A stretch of DNA of 64,000 nt. It comes from Prochlorococcus marinus (GTDB lineage: Bacteria; Cyanobacteriota; Cyanobacteriia; PCC-6307; Cyanobiaceae). Each line of letters begins with the position of its first letter. Position 1 is the first letter of the stretch. Shown one piece after another: positions 8,258 through 17,648 of this stretch. The notes under the pieces were generated by a model. The model was not told where the DNA came from and did no database searches. It saw only the letters and a program-made list of their open reading frames with translations. The position numbers were made by a program, and so were the translations under genes. The stretch covers positions 62,001 through 126,000 of the forward strand of contig NZ_CVSV01000116.1 of assembly GCF_001180245.1 (NCBI RefSeq). Reading direction: 5' to 3'.

Positions 8258-11164
8258 ATGAAATCTCAAAATAGCAAAGAACAAAAATCAGAATTTTCTT
8301 ATAAAGAGACTCTAAATTTACTAAAAACTGACTTCTCAATGCGTGCTAACTCAGTTGTAAGAGAACCCGAGATTCAGAATTTTTGGGCAGAGAACGATAT
8401 TGATTTCAAATTAGGTTCAAGTAATTCTGGAGAAATATTTACATTACATGATGGTCCTCCTTATGCAAATGGAGCGCTACATATGGGTCATGCCCTTAAT
8501 AAAGTTTTAAAAGACATAATAAATAAGTACAAAACCTTAAGGGGATTTAGGGTGCATTTTGTACCAGGTTGGGACTGTCATGGATTACCTATTGAATTAA
8601 AAGTTCTTCAGAATTTAAAATCTCATGAAAGGAAGAATCTTGATACTCTAAATTTAAGAAGAAAAGCAACAGATTATGCTCATATCCAAATTAATAACCA
8701 AAAGGAGGGTTTTAAAAGGTGGGGCATATGGGGAGATTGGAATAACCCTTATTTAACTCTTAAGAAAAGTTATGAATCTGCTCAGATTGGAGTATTTGGG
8801 AAAATGTTTTTAAATGGCTATATCTATCGAGGTCTTAAACCTGTTCATTGGAGTCCAAGTTCAAGGACTGCACTTGCAGAAGCAGAATTAGAATACCCTG
8901 ATGAACATTATTCAAAAAGTATTTATGTTTCATTAAAAATCACTAAAATACCTAAGGAAATTCTATTAAATTTCATCCAAGAAAATCTTGATATAAAAAA
9001 AGATTTTTTTCAAAATAATTCTTTCATAACTATTTGGACCACTACTCCTTGGACCATACCTGCAAATGAAGCTGTTGCAGTAAATCCAAAAATAAAGTAC
9101 GTGTTTGCTATCGATGAAGAGAAGCGAATTTACCTTTTTGCTAAGGATTTATCTTCTGAAATAAGTAAAAAATTGAATAAAGATTTCAAGGTGCTTTTAG
9201 AAGTTAAAGGCTCCAAATTGGAAAATATTGAATATCAACATCCCTCTAAGAATAAAAATTGCAGAATTGTAATTGGAGGAGATTATATAACTACAGAATC
9301 AGGGACTGGAATTGTTCATACTGCACCTGGTCATGGGATAGATGATTTTAATGTGGGTCAAAAATATGATTTACCAATAACATGTGTGGTTGATGAAAAA
9401 GGTAACTTAAATGAATATTCTGGTCAATTCAAAGGATCAAATGTTCTAAAAGATGCAAATGATTTAATTATTGAACATTTAAAAGGAAATAATTTGCTTC
9501 TAATTAAAGAAAATTATAAGCATAGATATCCGTATGATTGGAGAACCAAAAAACCAACTATTTTTAGGGCAACAGAACAATGGTTTGCATCTGTAAATGG
9601 CTTTAGATCATCTGCATTAAAGGCAATAGAAGATGTTGAATGGATGCCAGAGACTGGAAAGAAAAGAATTTATTCTATGGTTGTTGGTAGAGGAGATTGG
9701 TGTATTTCTAGACAAAGGTCATGGGGAGTCCCTATTCCAGTTTTTTATAAAAAAAATGGTAATGATATTCTCCTTAACAAAGAGATAATTAATCATATTC
9801 AAGAACTTTTTAGTGAACATGGAGCAGATATTTGGTGGGATTGGGATGTCAAGAATCTTTTGCCAGAAAATTATGCAAAAGAATCTGATTTATGGAAAAA
9901 AGGAACAGATACAATGGATGTTTGGTTCGATTCAGGATCTAGCTGGGCCGCAGTATGTGAACTAAGAAGTGAATTAAAGTATCCAGCAGATCTTTATTTA
10001 GAGGGCTCAGATCAACATCGAGGATGGTTTCAGTCTTCTTTGCTAACATCTGTTGCAGTCAATAATAAACCTCCATATAAGAAAGTTTTAACTCATGGTT
10101 TTGCACTTGATGAAAACGGAAGAAAAATGAGCAAATCTTTAGGAAATGTTGTTGATCCAAATATAATTATTAATGGAGGTAATAATAAAAAAACTGACCC
10201 TGCTTATGGTGCTGATGTTTTAAGGCTATGGGTAAGCTCTGTAGATTATTCCGTAGATGTTCCAATTGGTTCAAATATACTCAAGCAACTTTCAGACGTT
10301 TATAGAAAAGTTCGTAATACTGCAAGATATCTACTAGGTAATATTCATGATTATGATCCTAAAATTGATAGTTTTGAAATTGATCAATTGCCTCTCTTAG
10401 ATCAATGGATGTTAGGCAGATTAGTTGAGGTTACAGATCAAATATCAAATGCTTATGAAAATTATGAATTTTCAAAATTTTTCCAAATCTTGCAAAGTTT
10501 TTGCGTAGTAGATCTATCAAATTTTTATTTGGATATTGCGAAGGATAGGTTATACGTAAGTTCTAAATCACAATTTAGGAGAAGATCTTGTCAGTTCGTC
10601 ATGTCAAAAGTTGTTGAAAATTTAGCTGTACTTATTTCTCCAGTGCTTTGTCATATGGCTGAAGATATTTGGCAAAATATTCCATATGCAACTAACGAAA
10701 AATCAGTATTTCAAAGAGGATGGCCAATATTTTCGGAGTCATGGAAAAATCAAACACTTAATGAACACATTGCAAATTTAAGAAATTTGAGAGTTGAAAT
10801 TAATAAGGCAATAGAAGGATGTAGGAACAAACAAATAATCGGCGCAGCTTTGGAAACTGAAGTTAATTATTTACCTGAAGATAAAGCTTTAAAAGATTCT
10901 CTTACTTGGCTAAAAGAATTTGGCAATCAAGAAGTAGATTTATTTAGAGATTGGCTTATAGTTTCAAACTTCCAAGTGGTATCTGATTTGGTTGAGAATT
11001 CTCTGATTATAGATAACAATGAACTTGGTAAAATTCAAATTATGAAAGCTCAAGGTCAAAAATGTGATAGATGTTGGCATTATCAAAAAGAAACTTTTAA
11101 TGGAATCCAAAATACAAAATTATGTAAACGGTGTTCAAATATTATTAATTTTGAATTTATTTAA
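8258..11164 (+). CDS. ileS: isoleucyl-tRNA synthetase
   Basis: 968 aa class I synthetase charging tRNA-Ile. The HIGH motif appears as HMGH at 75-78 ([17 protein letters not shown]) and the KMSKS loop is in [14 protein letters not shown]. The editing domain motifs [13 protein letters not shown] and [15 protein letters not shown] are present. The C-terminal zinc finger is complete (CDRCWHY, then CKRC). The bacterial-type C-terminus implies the mupirocin-sensitive class. The stop overlaps the convergent gene at 11161 through a shared TTAA. Confidence 0.98.
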   Translation: MKSQNSKEQKSEFSYKETLNLLKTDFSMRANSVVREPEIQNFWAENDIDFKLGSSNSGEIFTLHDGPPYANGALHMGHALNKVLKDIINKYKTLRGFRVHFVPGWDCHGLPIELKVLQNLKSHERKNLDTLNLRRKATDYAHIQINNQKEGFKRWGIWGDWNNPYLTLKKSYESAQIGVFGKMFLNGYIYRGLKPVHWSPSSRTALAEAELEYPDEHYSKSIYVSLKITKIPKEILLNFIQENLDIKKDFFQNNSFITIWTTTPWTIPANEAVAVNPKIKYVFAIDEEKRIYLFAKDLSSEISKKLNKDFKVLLEVKGSKLENIEYQHPSKNKNCRIVIGGDYITTESGTGIVHTAPGHGIDDFNVGQKYDLPITCVVDEKGNLNEYSGQFKGSNVLKDANDLIIEHLKGNNLLLIKENYKHRYPYDWRTKKPTIFRATEQWFASVNGFRSSALKAIEDVEWMPETGKKRIYSMVVGRGDWCISRQRSWGVPIPVFYKKNGNDILLNKEIINHIQELFSEHGADIWWDWDVKNLLPENYAKESDLWKKGTDTMDVWFDSGSSWAAVCELRSELKYPADLYLEGSDQHRGWFQSSLLTSVAVNNKPPYKKVLTHGFALDENGRKMSKSLGNVVDPNIIINGGNNKKTDPAYGADVLRLWVSSVDYSVDVPIGSNILKQLSDVYRKVRNTARYLLGNIHDYDPKIDSFEIDQLPLLDQWMLGRLVEVTDQISNAYENYEFSKFFQILQSFCVVDLSNFYLDIAKDRLYVSSKSQFRRRSCQFVMSKVVENLAVLISPVLCHMAEDIWQNIPYATNEKSVFQRGWPIFSESWKNQTLNEHIANLRNLRVEINKAIEGCRNKQIIGAALETEVNYLPEDKALKDSLTWLKEFGNQEVDLFRDWLIVSNFQVVSDLVENSLIIDNNELGKIQIMKAQGQKCDRCWHYQKETFNGIQNTKLCKRCSNIINFEFI

Positions 11165-11496
11165 ATCCAGTTTTTTTGATTCAAAAAGAAAACTGAGTTT
11201 TGATTTTCTCTTATAAAATTTTCTTCGGTTTCTCTTAACGGCGCTTTATAAAGTTTAAAGTTTGTAATTATATAAGTAAATGCTATTACTTTTTTTTCTG
11301 AATCTATTTCGATTGGATGAGTTGTTGAGCTACTGTAACCTCTGAAAATAAGTATTTCTAATTGTTCTTTTTGATTTTTTTTTAGAATGAATCCCTCTAG
11401 TTTAAGTATCCTATCAGGTATTTCTGAACTTATTTTTTCAAGACTATTTATTAAATCAATTTTTGCCATTTTCTGAGAAGCAGGAGTTTCTTCCAT
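11161..11496 (-). CDS. conserved cyanobacterial hypothetical protein
   Basis: 111 aa soluble protein, no membrane segment. The central [17 protein letters not shown], after a segment [15 protein letters not shown], resembles a small cyanobacterial/plastid family that I recall only as hypothetical. The frame opens at 11496 (MEETPASQ), overlapping the upstream DUF3177-like gene by 41 bases. The internal ATG at 11467-11469 (MAKIDLIN) reduces the overlap to 14 bases and is an equally good start. It is probably co-transcribed with the upstream membrane protein gene. Confidence 0.75.
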   Translation of the reverse strand: MEETPASQKMAKIDLINSLEKISSEIPDRILKLEGFILKKNQKEQLEILIFRGYSSSTTHPIEIDSEKKVIAFTYIITNFKLYKAPLRETEENFIRENQNSVFFLNQKNWI

Positions 11497-12079
11497 TTTT
11501 AGGTAATTTGATTATTGACCATTGAATAAGGCCTAAAATATAGATTAATAATGAAAATAATCCTAAGAATTTTGATATCGTCTGGGTAAAGTTAGCTCCA
11601 AAGAAAAAATTAAATAAATTTTTTATAATAATATATAAATTTGAAGAAGGCTGAAGCCATATTCCACACGCATCCGAATTAATAAAAGAAAAACAGTTGA
11701 GGTTTTGTAAACTCTGAATAAAGAAATTGAGAGATATAAAAGTTATCGTCCATCTCCATATTTTTGTCGTTGTGACAAGGGAGTAAGAAAAATCATATTC
11801 TCTTAATTCATCATTAATATCGTTCCAAAACCAAACTGAAACTGTCATTAATAATGTTGAAATATTTGTTATCACAAGAGCATAATTATACTTTCCTATT
11901 AAAAGTAAAAGGCTTATAAAAAATAAAAGGGATATTTTCCAATAAATTGATAGAAGTTTAATAACTGCTTTATTTCTTTTTTTAATTGACCAGAAGGATA
12001 GAGTAACAGGAATACCAATAATGAAAATTATTGAAAGTTGAAAGGATAGCCAAATAGAAAGTTGATTAAAAACGTTCAA
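11456..12079 (-). CDS. DUF3177-like membrane protein
   Basis: 207 aa integral membrane protein with about five hydrophobic segments (near residues 12-30, 45-62, 65-85, 108-125 and 168-190). The SVWFWNDINDEL motif, the paired-Cys lumenal/periplasmic loop (LNCFSF...DACGIWLQP) and the C-terminal LPKNGRNS resemble the cyanobacterial DUF3177 family as I recall it. The function is unknown. It is the first gene of a minus-strand pair with the small protein that overlaps its 3' end. Confidence 0.75.
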   Translation of the reverse strand: MNVFNQLSIWLSFQLSIIFIIGIPVTLSFWSIKKRNKAVIKLLSIYWKISLLFFISLLLLIGKYNYALVITNISTLLMTVSVWFWNDINDELREYDFSYSLVTTTKIWRWTITFISLNFFIQSLQNLNCFSFINSDACGIWLQPSSNLYIIIKNLFNFFFGANFTQTISKFLGLFSLLIYILGLIQWSIIKLPKNGRNSCFSENGKN

Positions 12080-12203
12080 AACTTTTTCTTTTTAAATACA
12101 TAATAATTAAACATCAAACTCTGTTATTTTTGAACTTACTATTGTCATAGTTATGAATATTATGCATCCTTATATTATTGCATAGGAATATGTTGATAAT
12201 TGT

Positions 12204-12833
12204 ATGAGACAGCATGTTAATCCCCTTAGTAGTAATTTCAATCAAATTGAGAGAATACCTTCTTTGAGCGAAATGTTTTGTGATTCTAAATCGAATCTTC
12301 ATTTGGATATAGGTTGTGCTGCAGGTGAGTTTCTATTTGATTTGGCTTTAGTTAATACCAGTTGGAATTATTTAGGAATTGAAATTCGTGAGAAGTTAGT
12401 TAAAAAGGCTAGAAAAAAATTGGTTGAAAGAGAAATTAAAAATCTATATTTTATATTTGGTAATGCTCATAATATTTTGAATGATGTCCAAAGTAAATTT
12501 ATTCTCAAAAATCTAAAAAGTCTTTCTTTTAATTTTCCCGATCCATGGTTTAAAAAGAGACATTATAAAAGGCGTGTAATTCAGCCAGAATTTATTAATA
12601 ATCTTTCAAATTCATTGCAAAAAGGAACCTTGATTTCTGTAAAAACGGACGTAAAGGATTTATTCGATTATATGGATTACACCATATCGAATAATTTCTA
12701 TTTTAAAAAAATAGATAAAAAAGATATTAATTATTCTGAAAGTTTTAATCCAAATAATTTTCAAACTAATCGGGAAAAATATGTGATTATTAACCAACTT
12801 GATATTTTTGAAAGGATTTATATAAAAATTTAA
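12204..12833 (+). CDS. trmB: tRNA (guanine-N7-)-methyltransferase
   Basis: Methylates G46 of tRNA using SAM. 209 aa, standard TrmB length. The opening RQHVNPLS is characteristic; the SAM-binding motif is [15 protein letters not shown], followed by [14 protein letters not shown]. The catalytic/tRNA-binding motif is [14 protein letters not shown], and the C-terminal TNREKY matches the family's TxxE motif. It ends 7 bases from the convergent glmM stop. Confidence 0.96.
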   Translation: MRQHVNPLSSNFNQIERIPSLSEMFCDSKSNLHLDIGCAAGEFLFDLALVNTSWNYLGIEIREKLVKKARKKLVEREIKNLYFIFGNAHNILNDVQSKFILKNLKSLSFNFPDPWFKKRHYKRRVIQPEFINNLSNSLQKGTLISVKTDVKDLFDYMDYTISNNFYFKKIDKKDINYSESFNPNNFQTNREKYVIINQLDIFERIYIKI

Positions 12834-12840
12834 CTCATCA

Positions 12841-14193
12841 TTAATTTGTTATTTTATCCATTTCTAAAAAGAGTTTGTTTGTTATTTCGCTTGATAAAGA
12901 ATCAACTTTCTTGGGATTTTTGGCCTCAACTAGGACTCTAATAACGGGTTCTGTGCCGCTAGGCCTTATATAAACTCTACAATTATCCGAATATGTTTCC
13001 TGGAAAAACGATATTGTTTGATCAATCAACATTTTGGTTTCTGGATTTAATTTATTAATATTAAAATTTAGTTTGATATTAGTTAGTTTTTGAGGATAAG
13101 GTTCGAAACTGCTTTTAAGCCAATCATTTAAATGAATATTTTTCTTTTTACAAAATTTAGAAATTTGAAGTGCAGTCAATATCCCATCTCCAGAAAAGTT
13201 ATTAATTTTTGAAAGTATATGACCTGACTGCTCACCTCCTAAAACTGCTCCTTTTTCCTTAATTGCGTCATGCACATGTTTATCTCCTACATTAGTTCTA
13301 TATAAAATTCCTCCAATTTTCTTCCAGGCTTTTTCAAAACCTAAGTTTGCCATTTGCGTTGATATTAGTAAATTATTTGTGAGAATTTTTTGTTCCAAAA
13401 GTTCTCTTCCCCAAAGAAAAAGAATGTGATCTCCATCTAAAACATTCCCTTTTGAATCTATGCCAATTACTCTATCAGCATCCCCATCGAAGCTAAAACC
13501 CATATCTGCAGGACTCTCTCTCAATGCTTTTTTTAATGGTTCGAGGTTAGTAGAACCACAATTCATATTAATTTTTAATCCATTTTTAGAGTTATTGATA
13601 ACTCTTACATCAGCACCAAGAGATTGGAAAATATTTTTTGCGCATGTTACTGCTGATCCATAGCATGTGTCTAATATTATTCTTAACCCGCTTAGATTTT
13701 CTCCACCCATTGTTTGGATTAGGCTTTTGATGTAAATATCGATGAATTCTTTATTTGTATTTCGGGGGATCACTTTTTTAGGAACTGAAATATTATGACT
13801 TAACTCTGCAATTAATTTTTGAATTTTATTTTCAAAATATTTGGTAATTTTTTGACCATTATGATCAAATATTTTTATGCCATTATATTCTGGCGGATTA
13901 TGACTTGCAGATATCATGATCCCACTACTTAGGTTTTCTTGTTTGATTAAAAAAGGTATAGCTGGGGTAGGGCAGATTCCAAGATTTATAAATTCTTTAC
14001 CGCTATCGTTTATACCTTGAGTTATTGCCTGAAGAATAATATCTCCACTAATTCTTGTATCTCTTCCTATTATTATTGGACTTTTATTCTCTAAGATCGA
14101 ACCTAAAGCATATCCCACTTTGTAGGCTAGTGAATAGGTTATCTCTTCATTAAATCTTCCTCTTATTCCATCAGTTCCAAAGATTGATTGCAT
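12841..14193 (-). CDS. glmM: phosphoglucosamine mutase
   Basis: Interconverts glucosamine-6- and glucosamine-1-phosphate for UDP-GlcNAc, hence peptidoglycan and LPS. 450 aa, full length. It has FGTDGIRG at the N-terminus, the phosphoserine loop [14 protein letters not shown] (Ser97), the metal-binding loop DGDADR, GGEQSGH for sugar recognition and RPSGTEP for phosphate binding. A second phosphohexomutase at 45643 in this window is of the phosphoglucomutase type, so the two are not duplicates. Confidence 0.96.
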   Translation of the reverse strand: MQSIFGTDGIRGRFNEEITYSLAYKVGYALGSILENKSPIIIGRDTRISGDIILQAITQGINDSGKEFINLGICPTPAIPFLIKQENLSSGIMISASHNPPEYNGIKIFDHNGQKITKYFENKIQKLIAELSHNISVPKKVIPRNTNKEFIDIYIKSLIQTMGGENLSGLRIILDTCYGSAVTCAKNIFQSLGADVRVINNSKNGLKINMNCGSTNLEPLKKALRESPADMGFSFDGDADRVIGIDSKGNVLDGDHILFLWGRELLEQKILTNNLLISTQMANLGFEKAWKKIGGILYRTNVGDKHVHDAIKEKGAVLGGEQSGHILSKINNFSGDGILTALQISKFCKKKNIHLNDWLKSSFEPYPQKLTNIKLNFNINKLNPETKMLIDQTISFFQETYSDNCRVYIRPSGTEPVIRVLVEAKNPKKVDSLSSEITNKLFLEMDKITN

Positions 14194-14303
14194 AATTAGA
14201 TTTCAGGAATTGAAGAAATTTTGATAATTATTTATTTATTATTTTATCAGTTGATTAAAAGCTTATCGATTTCAATTCTCTTTATTTGTTTAACTTATTT
14301 AAG

Positions 14304-14876
14304 ATGTTTTTAGTTAGTAATTTCTTAATAGTGCAATCTGAGAGTCGAGAGCAAATTTTAAAGACAAATTTAAAAACAATACTGATTTTAATCATATCTA
14401 TTGTTATCATTTCAATGTTTTTGTTCAGAAATTTCTTTTTTAAATCAACTTATCTTTTAAAGAGTTTTGGAGAATTGTCCGTTGACCCTGAAATAGCTTT
14501 TACAAATAATAAGCCCACATTTCTAGAATTTTATGCTGAGTGGTGTGAAGTTTGTAAAGAAATGGCTCCACAAGTTTCTGCTTTTAGAGATGAATACGAA
14601 AAAGATATTAATTTTGTTTTTTTAAATGTTGATAATCAAAAATGGGGTAATTACATCCAAAAGTTTGCAGTCAACGGGATTCCTCAAGTTAATCTTTTTG
14701 ATAAAAAGGGTAATCTAATATCCACTTTTGTTGGTAAACAAGATGAAATAAAAATAAGAGAATCCATTAATAATTTAGAAAACGAAGAGAAACCATATGA
14801 GGAAATTATTAATGCTGAATTTTCAACAATTCAAGAAAATAAAAATAATGAGGTTAATCCTCGAAGTCATGGATAA
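14304..14876 (+). CDS. txlA: membrane-anchored thioredoxin, TxlA/HCF164-like
   Basis: One N-terminal membrane segment (about residues 24-44) then a thioredoxin fold with active site AEWCEVCKEMAP and the cis-Pro motif NGIPQVNLFD. In cyanobacteria and plastids this class (HCF164) passes reducing power across the thylakoid for cytochrome b6f assembly; that role here is inferred from architecture. I chose the ATG at 14304 (MFLVSNFLIV); a TTG six codons upstream is also in frame. The tail is Asn- and Glu-rich. Convergent with thyX, 3-base gap. Confidence 0.85.
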   Translation: MFLVSNFLIVQSESREQILKTNLKTILILIISIVIISMFLFRNFFFKSTYLLKSFGELSVDPEIAFTNNKPTFLEFYAEWCEVCKEMAPQVSAFRDEYEKDINFVFLNVDNQKWGNYIQKFAVNGIPQVNLFDKKGNLISTFVGKQDEIKIRESINNLENEEKPYEEIINAEFSTIQENKNNEVNPRSHG

Positions 14877-14879
14877 TTT

Positions 14880-15512
14880 TTACCATTCTAAAGATTTTGA
14901 TACAATTGGAAAACTTTGTTTAAAAATAGACTTGCAATTTTGGGCTATAGACTTGTGTTCTTTTTGGGTGCCGTGAGCTGATCTTAAATGAATGTAATGG
15001 ATCCACGATCTGCATGATCCAGACATGTAGATTCTTGTTGGAGTTGCTAATGGTAAAACAAATCTCGCACATTCTTTGGCCACGCCTTCAGCAAGTAAAT
15101 CTTCATATAATTCTGAAGCAGCCTGAAAATGTAAATTAATTTTTGCATTGAATCTTTGTTTTAAATCATCAGGGAGATCAGGAATTGAATTTTGCCTGTT
15201 TTTAAAATCTTGACGCCTTAGCTCAGGTAAGGGGATATTACCCAATTGAGAACTATCTGCATATCTTTGTGAAAATTCCTGGAAAGTAAATGATCTGTGT
15301 CTCAAAATTTGGGCAGCGATTCCTCTGTTAGTTTCTATTTGTAAGGTCATAAATGATTGTTCAAAAACACTCCAATGTTCATTTTTAATGCAATAACTCA
15401 ATAATTTCGAATAGTCTTCATTTTCCTGATTTTTTGGATTACTAACTCTTGCAATGTAAGCCATTGTTTTTTCTGCATCAGGAGTTAGCGAAATTAGTTC
15501 AACTTTACTCAT
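14880..15512 (-). CDS. thyX: flavin-dependent thymidylate synthase
   Basis: Makes dTMP from dUMP with methylene-THF and FAD/NADPH; the ThyX signature RHRX7S is intact as RHRSFTFQEFS, followed by QRY (about residues 71-84). From the ATG at 15510-15512 (MSKVELISL) it is 210 aa; the upstream ATG at 15527 would overlap dcd. Only one base separates it from the dcd stop, so it is the third gene of the cobO-like/dcd/thyX operon. It supplies the final step of the dCTP to dTMP route that dcd begins. Confidence 0.96.
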   Translation of the reverse strand: MSKVELISLTPDAEKTMAYIARVSNPKNQENEDYSKLLSYCIKNEHWSVFEQSFMTLQIETNRGIAAQILRHRSFTFQEFSQRYADSSQLGNIPLPELRRQDFKNRQNSIPDLPDDLKQRFNAKINLHFQAASELYEDLLAEGVAKECARFVLPLATPTRIYMSGSCRSWIHYIHLRSAHGTQKEHKSIAQNCKSIFKQSFPIVSKSLEW

Positions 15513-15513
15513 T

Positions 15514-16107
15514 TTAGATCTTTGCAAGAGTTACTTTTTCTGGTTGGTTTTGATATTTACCTCTTCTATCTTCGTAGGTTGTAGAGCACGGATCACCTTC
15601 AAAAAAGAGTAGTTGGCAAATACCCTCCTCAGCATAAATTCTGCAATCAGCACCTGAACTGTTACTAAATTCTAAAGTTAGATGACCTTCCCAACCTGCC
15701 TCTGCGGGCGTTGTATTCACAATAATTCCAAGTCGCGCGTAAGTACTTTTGCCTATACAGATTACAGTAATATTTTCTGGTACTTTCATCTTTTCTAAAG
15801 CAACTCCTAAACCATAGGAGTGAGCAGGAAGAATAAAAAAGTCTCCATCCTTATCATTGTGAAGAACAGTTTTCTCTAAATTATTAGGATTAAACTTTTT
15901 GGGGTTCATCACTGTCCCGGGGATATGTCTGAAAATTAGGAATTCTTTAGATGAAAGTCTTAAATCATAGCCATAGGAGGAACATCCGTAACTCAAAACT
16001 GGCTTTTGTTTATTGCCAGGCTCAAGATGTCTCACCAAATTTGATTGAAAGGGTTTAATCATACCTTCCGAAGCTTTTTGATTTATCCAGAGATCATTTT
16101 TTAACAT
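15514..16107 (-). CDS. dcd: dCTP deaminase
   Basis: Converts dCTP to dUTP, the precursor of dUMP for ThyX. 197 aa trimer-type Dcd/dUTPase fold: [10 protein letters not shown], the catalytic region [27 protein letters not shown], in which the Glu of AEAGWEG is the general base, and the C-terminal [12 protein letters not shown] that closes over the triphosphate. The start is 4 bases after the cobO-like stop, and the stop is 1 base before thyX, so it belongs to one operon. No separate dUTPase is in the window. Confidence 0.95.
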   Translation of the reverse strand: [197 protein letters not shown]

Positions 16108-16111
16108 TGTT

Positions 16112-16693
16112 TTATGAGCGAAGTTCGGTAATTTGGTTAGCCATTAATAATAAATCTTTAGGTATATCTGTACCAGTAAGAATTACATCTCCTGATATAA
16201 ATCGGTTTTCAAGTGTTGAAATCAAATCATCTTTATTGATAAATTTCATATCAATAGCTAAAAAAATTTCATCAAGAATGATTTGGTCATTCTCTCCAGA
16301 CTGTAGTTCCCTTTTACAAAAATTCCATAATTTAATAGTAGATTCATAAACAGATTTTCTTAAAGTTTTATTCTTTTCAATTTCTTCAGAATTATATTGA
16401 TCAAATGAATGCGATGATCTTACCCAGGTCAAATTACCGCATAGCTTTACTGCATGATCAACTCCTTGATTGACCCCTCCTTTCATAAATTGTATTAGTA
16501 GCACTTTTCTACCAAGAGCAGCATTTCTTAGAGAGTCTCTAATCATAGATGTGTAGCTACCTCTATATGAAGATTGATAGATTTGAATTTGTCCGTTTTG
16601 TGGAAATTTTTTTAGGTTATTTTTGTTAGCAGTATTTGTTTTTACAACATCAAGGTTACCTTTGGAATAGATATGAGATGAACTAATTACCAT
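16112..16693 (-). CDS. CobO/BtuR-like corrinoid adenosyltransferase with degenerate Walker A
   Basis: 193 aa. After a 30-residue extension the pattern QIQIYQ...ALGRKVLLIQFMKGG, LTWVR, IILDEIFLAIDM and ILTGTDIPKDLLLMA matches the BtuR/CobO P-loop ATP:cob(I)alamin adenosyltransferases from strand to strand. However, the P-loop, GNGKGKTT in normal members, reads SSYRGSYT, so both the glycine-rich turn and the phosphate-binding Lys are lost. It may be inactive, use another ATP mode, or have a regulatory role. It is the first gene of an operon with dcd and thyX and is preceded by NrdR-box-like repeats. Confidence 0.75.
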   Translation of the reverse strand: MVISSSHIYSKGNLDVVKTNTANKNNLKKFPQNGQIQIYQSSYRGSYTSMIRDSLRNAALGRKVLLIQFMKGGVNQGVDHAVKLCGNLTWVRSSHSFDQYNSEEIEKNKTLRKSVYESTIKLWNFCKRELQSGENDQIILDEIFLAIDMKFINKDDLISTLENRFISGDVILTGTDIPKDLLLMANQITELRS

Positions 16694-16704
16694 TATTTAG
16701 ATTC

Positions 16705-16751
16705 TTTCTATATGCAGTATAATTAGAATCTAATAACGCTGCATATAGTGT
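16705..16751 (-). promoter_or_regulatory. paired NrdR-box-like operator upstream of cobO-like/dcd/thyX
   Basis: Two 16-bp boxes sharing the core CTATATGCAG, at 16705-16720 and (inverted) 16736-16751, with starts 31 bp apart (15-bp gap). The distal box matches my recollection of the NrdR consensus aCaCwAtATaTwGtGt at 13 of 16 positions, the proximal one at 10. The whole element is symmetric about 16728, with an inner TTAGA/TCTAA. It lies 12-58 bases upstream of the cobO-like ATG. The identification is inferred; the dyad itself is certain. Confidence 0.55.
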
Positions 16752-16830
16752 AATTTTACTTAAAAAAGGTTTAAGCAACTTGAAACTTACTGAAAAAAGC
16801 TTGTTGATAAACTTATAAGAATTGAAAATT

Positions 16831-16872
16831 GTTACTGTTGATACAAGATATTTTAGGGTGTCTCCTTAAATT
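16831..16872 (+). promoter_or_regulatory. NtcA-activated-type promoter of ntcA
   Basis: GTT-N8-TAC at 16831-16844 (one mismatch to GTA-N8-TAC), then exactly 22 bases, then TAAATT (16867-16872), a TAN3T -10 element. This is the canonical class II NtcA promoter layout and predicts autoregulation of ntcA. Confidence 0.6.
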
Positions 16873-16892
16873 TTTTAATAGTCAAGATATTT

Positions 16893-17627
16893 ATGATACC
16901 TGCTTCACGAGGATTCAACCGCTTTAGTTCGCAACAATCCGGACAAAGTAAAATTAACTCTGTTGGAGAACGTTTTCCAATCAATAGAACTTTAATGGAA
17001 GTTATTAAAGGTCTAGATGGTGCAAGCACAGAAATGGTTGAGAGATCTAAAACAATATTTTTCCCGGGAGATCCTGCTGAAAGAGTTTATCTTATAAGAA
17101 GAGGAGCAGTAAGATTGTCAAGAGTTTATGAGTCAGGTGAAGAAATAACTGTTGCTCTCTTAAGAGAGAATAGTCTCTTTGGTGTTTTATCTCTTCTTAC
17201 AGGCCATAGATCCGATCGTTTTTACCATGCTATAGCATTCACTAGAGTTGAAATGATTACAGCACCTGCAAATTCTGTTTTAAGAGCAATAGAGGAAGAT
17301 GCATCAGTAGGACTATTACTGTTACAGGGGCTTTCAAGTAGGATCCTGCAAACTGAAACAATGATAGAAACTCTTACACACAGAGATATGTCTTCTCGTT
17401 TAGTAAGTTTTTTAATGGTTCTTTGTAGAGACTTTGGAGTTGCAGGTGAAAAAGGTATTACGATAGACTTAAGGCTTTCACATCAGGCAATTGCTGAAGC
17501 GATAGGTTCTACAAGAGTAACCATTACAAGATTATTGGGTGATTTAAAGGATTCAGGGCTTCTTAATATTGAAAGAAAAAAGATCACAGTATTTGATCCA
17601 ATTGCTCTTGCAAAAAGATTTAATTGA
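16893..17627 (+). CDS. ntcA: global nitrogen regulator NtcA
   Basis: CRP-family activator/repressor that senses 2-oxoglutarate and controls nitrogen assimilation genes. 244 aa: a 30-residue leader, the cyclic-nucleotide-like beta barrel ([30 protein letters not shown]), the dimer helix ([19 protein letters not shown]), and the winged [24 protein letters not shown], nearly invariant in cyanobacteria. It is divergent from the cobO-like operon with a 199-bp spacer carrying an NtcA-type promoter. The likely target amt1 lies at 30690 in this window. Confidence 0.97.
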   Translation: MIPASRGFNRFSSQQSGQSKINSVGERFPINRTLMEVIKGLDGASTEMVERSKTIFFPGDPAERVYLIRRGAVRLSRVYESGEEITVALLRENSLFGVLSLLTGHRSDRFYHAIAFTRVEMITAPANSVLRAIEEDASVGLLLLQGLSSRILQTETMIETLTHRDMSSRLVSFLMVLCRDFGVAGEKGITIDLRLSHQAIAEAIGSTRVTITRLLGDLKDSGLLNIERKKITVFDPIALAKRFN

Positions 17628-17648
17628 TTCATCATAAATTATGATGTA

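Noticed and set aside
16694..16892. Cobalamin riboswitch upstream of the cobO-like gene
   Set aside because: The spacer has no B12-box-like GCCACTG and the space between the dyad and the ATG is far too short for that aptamer.
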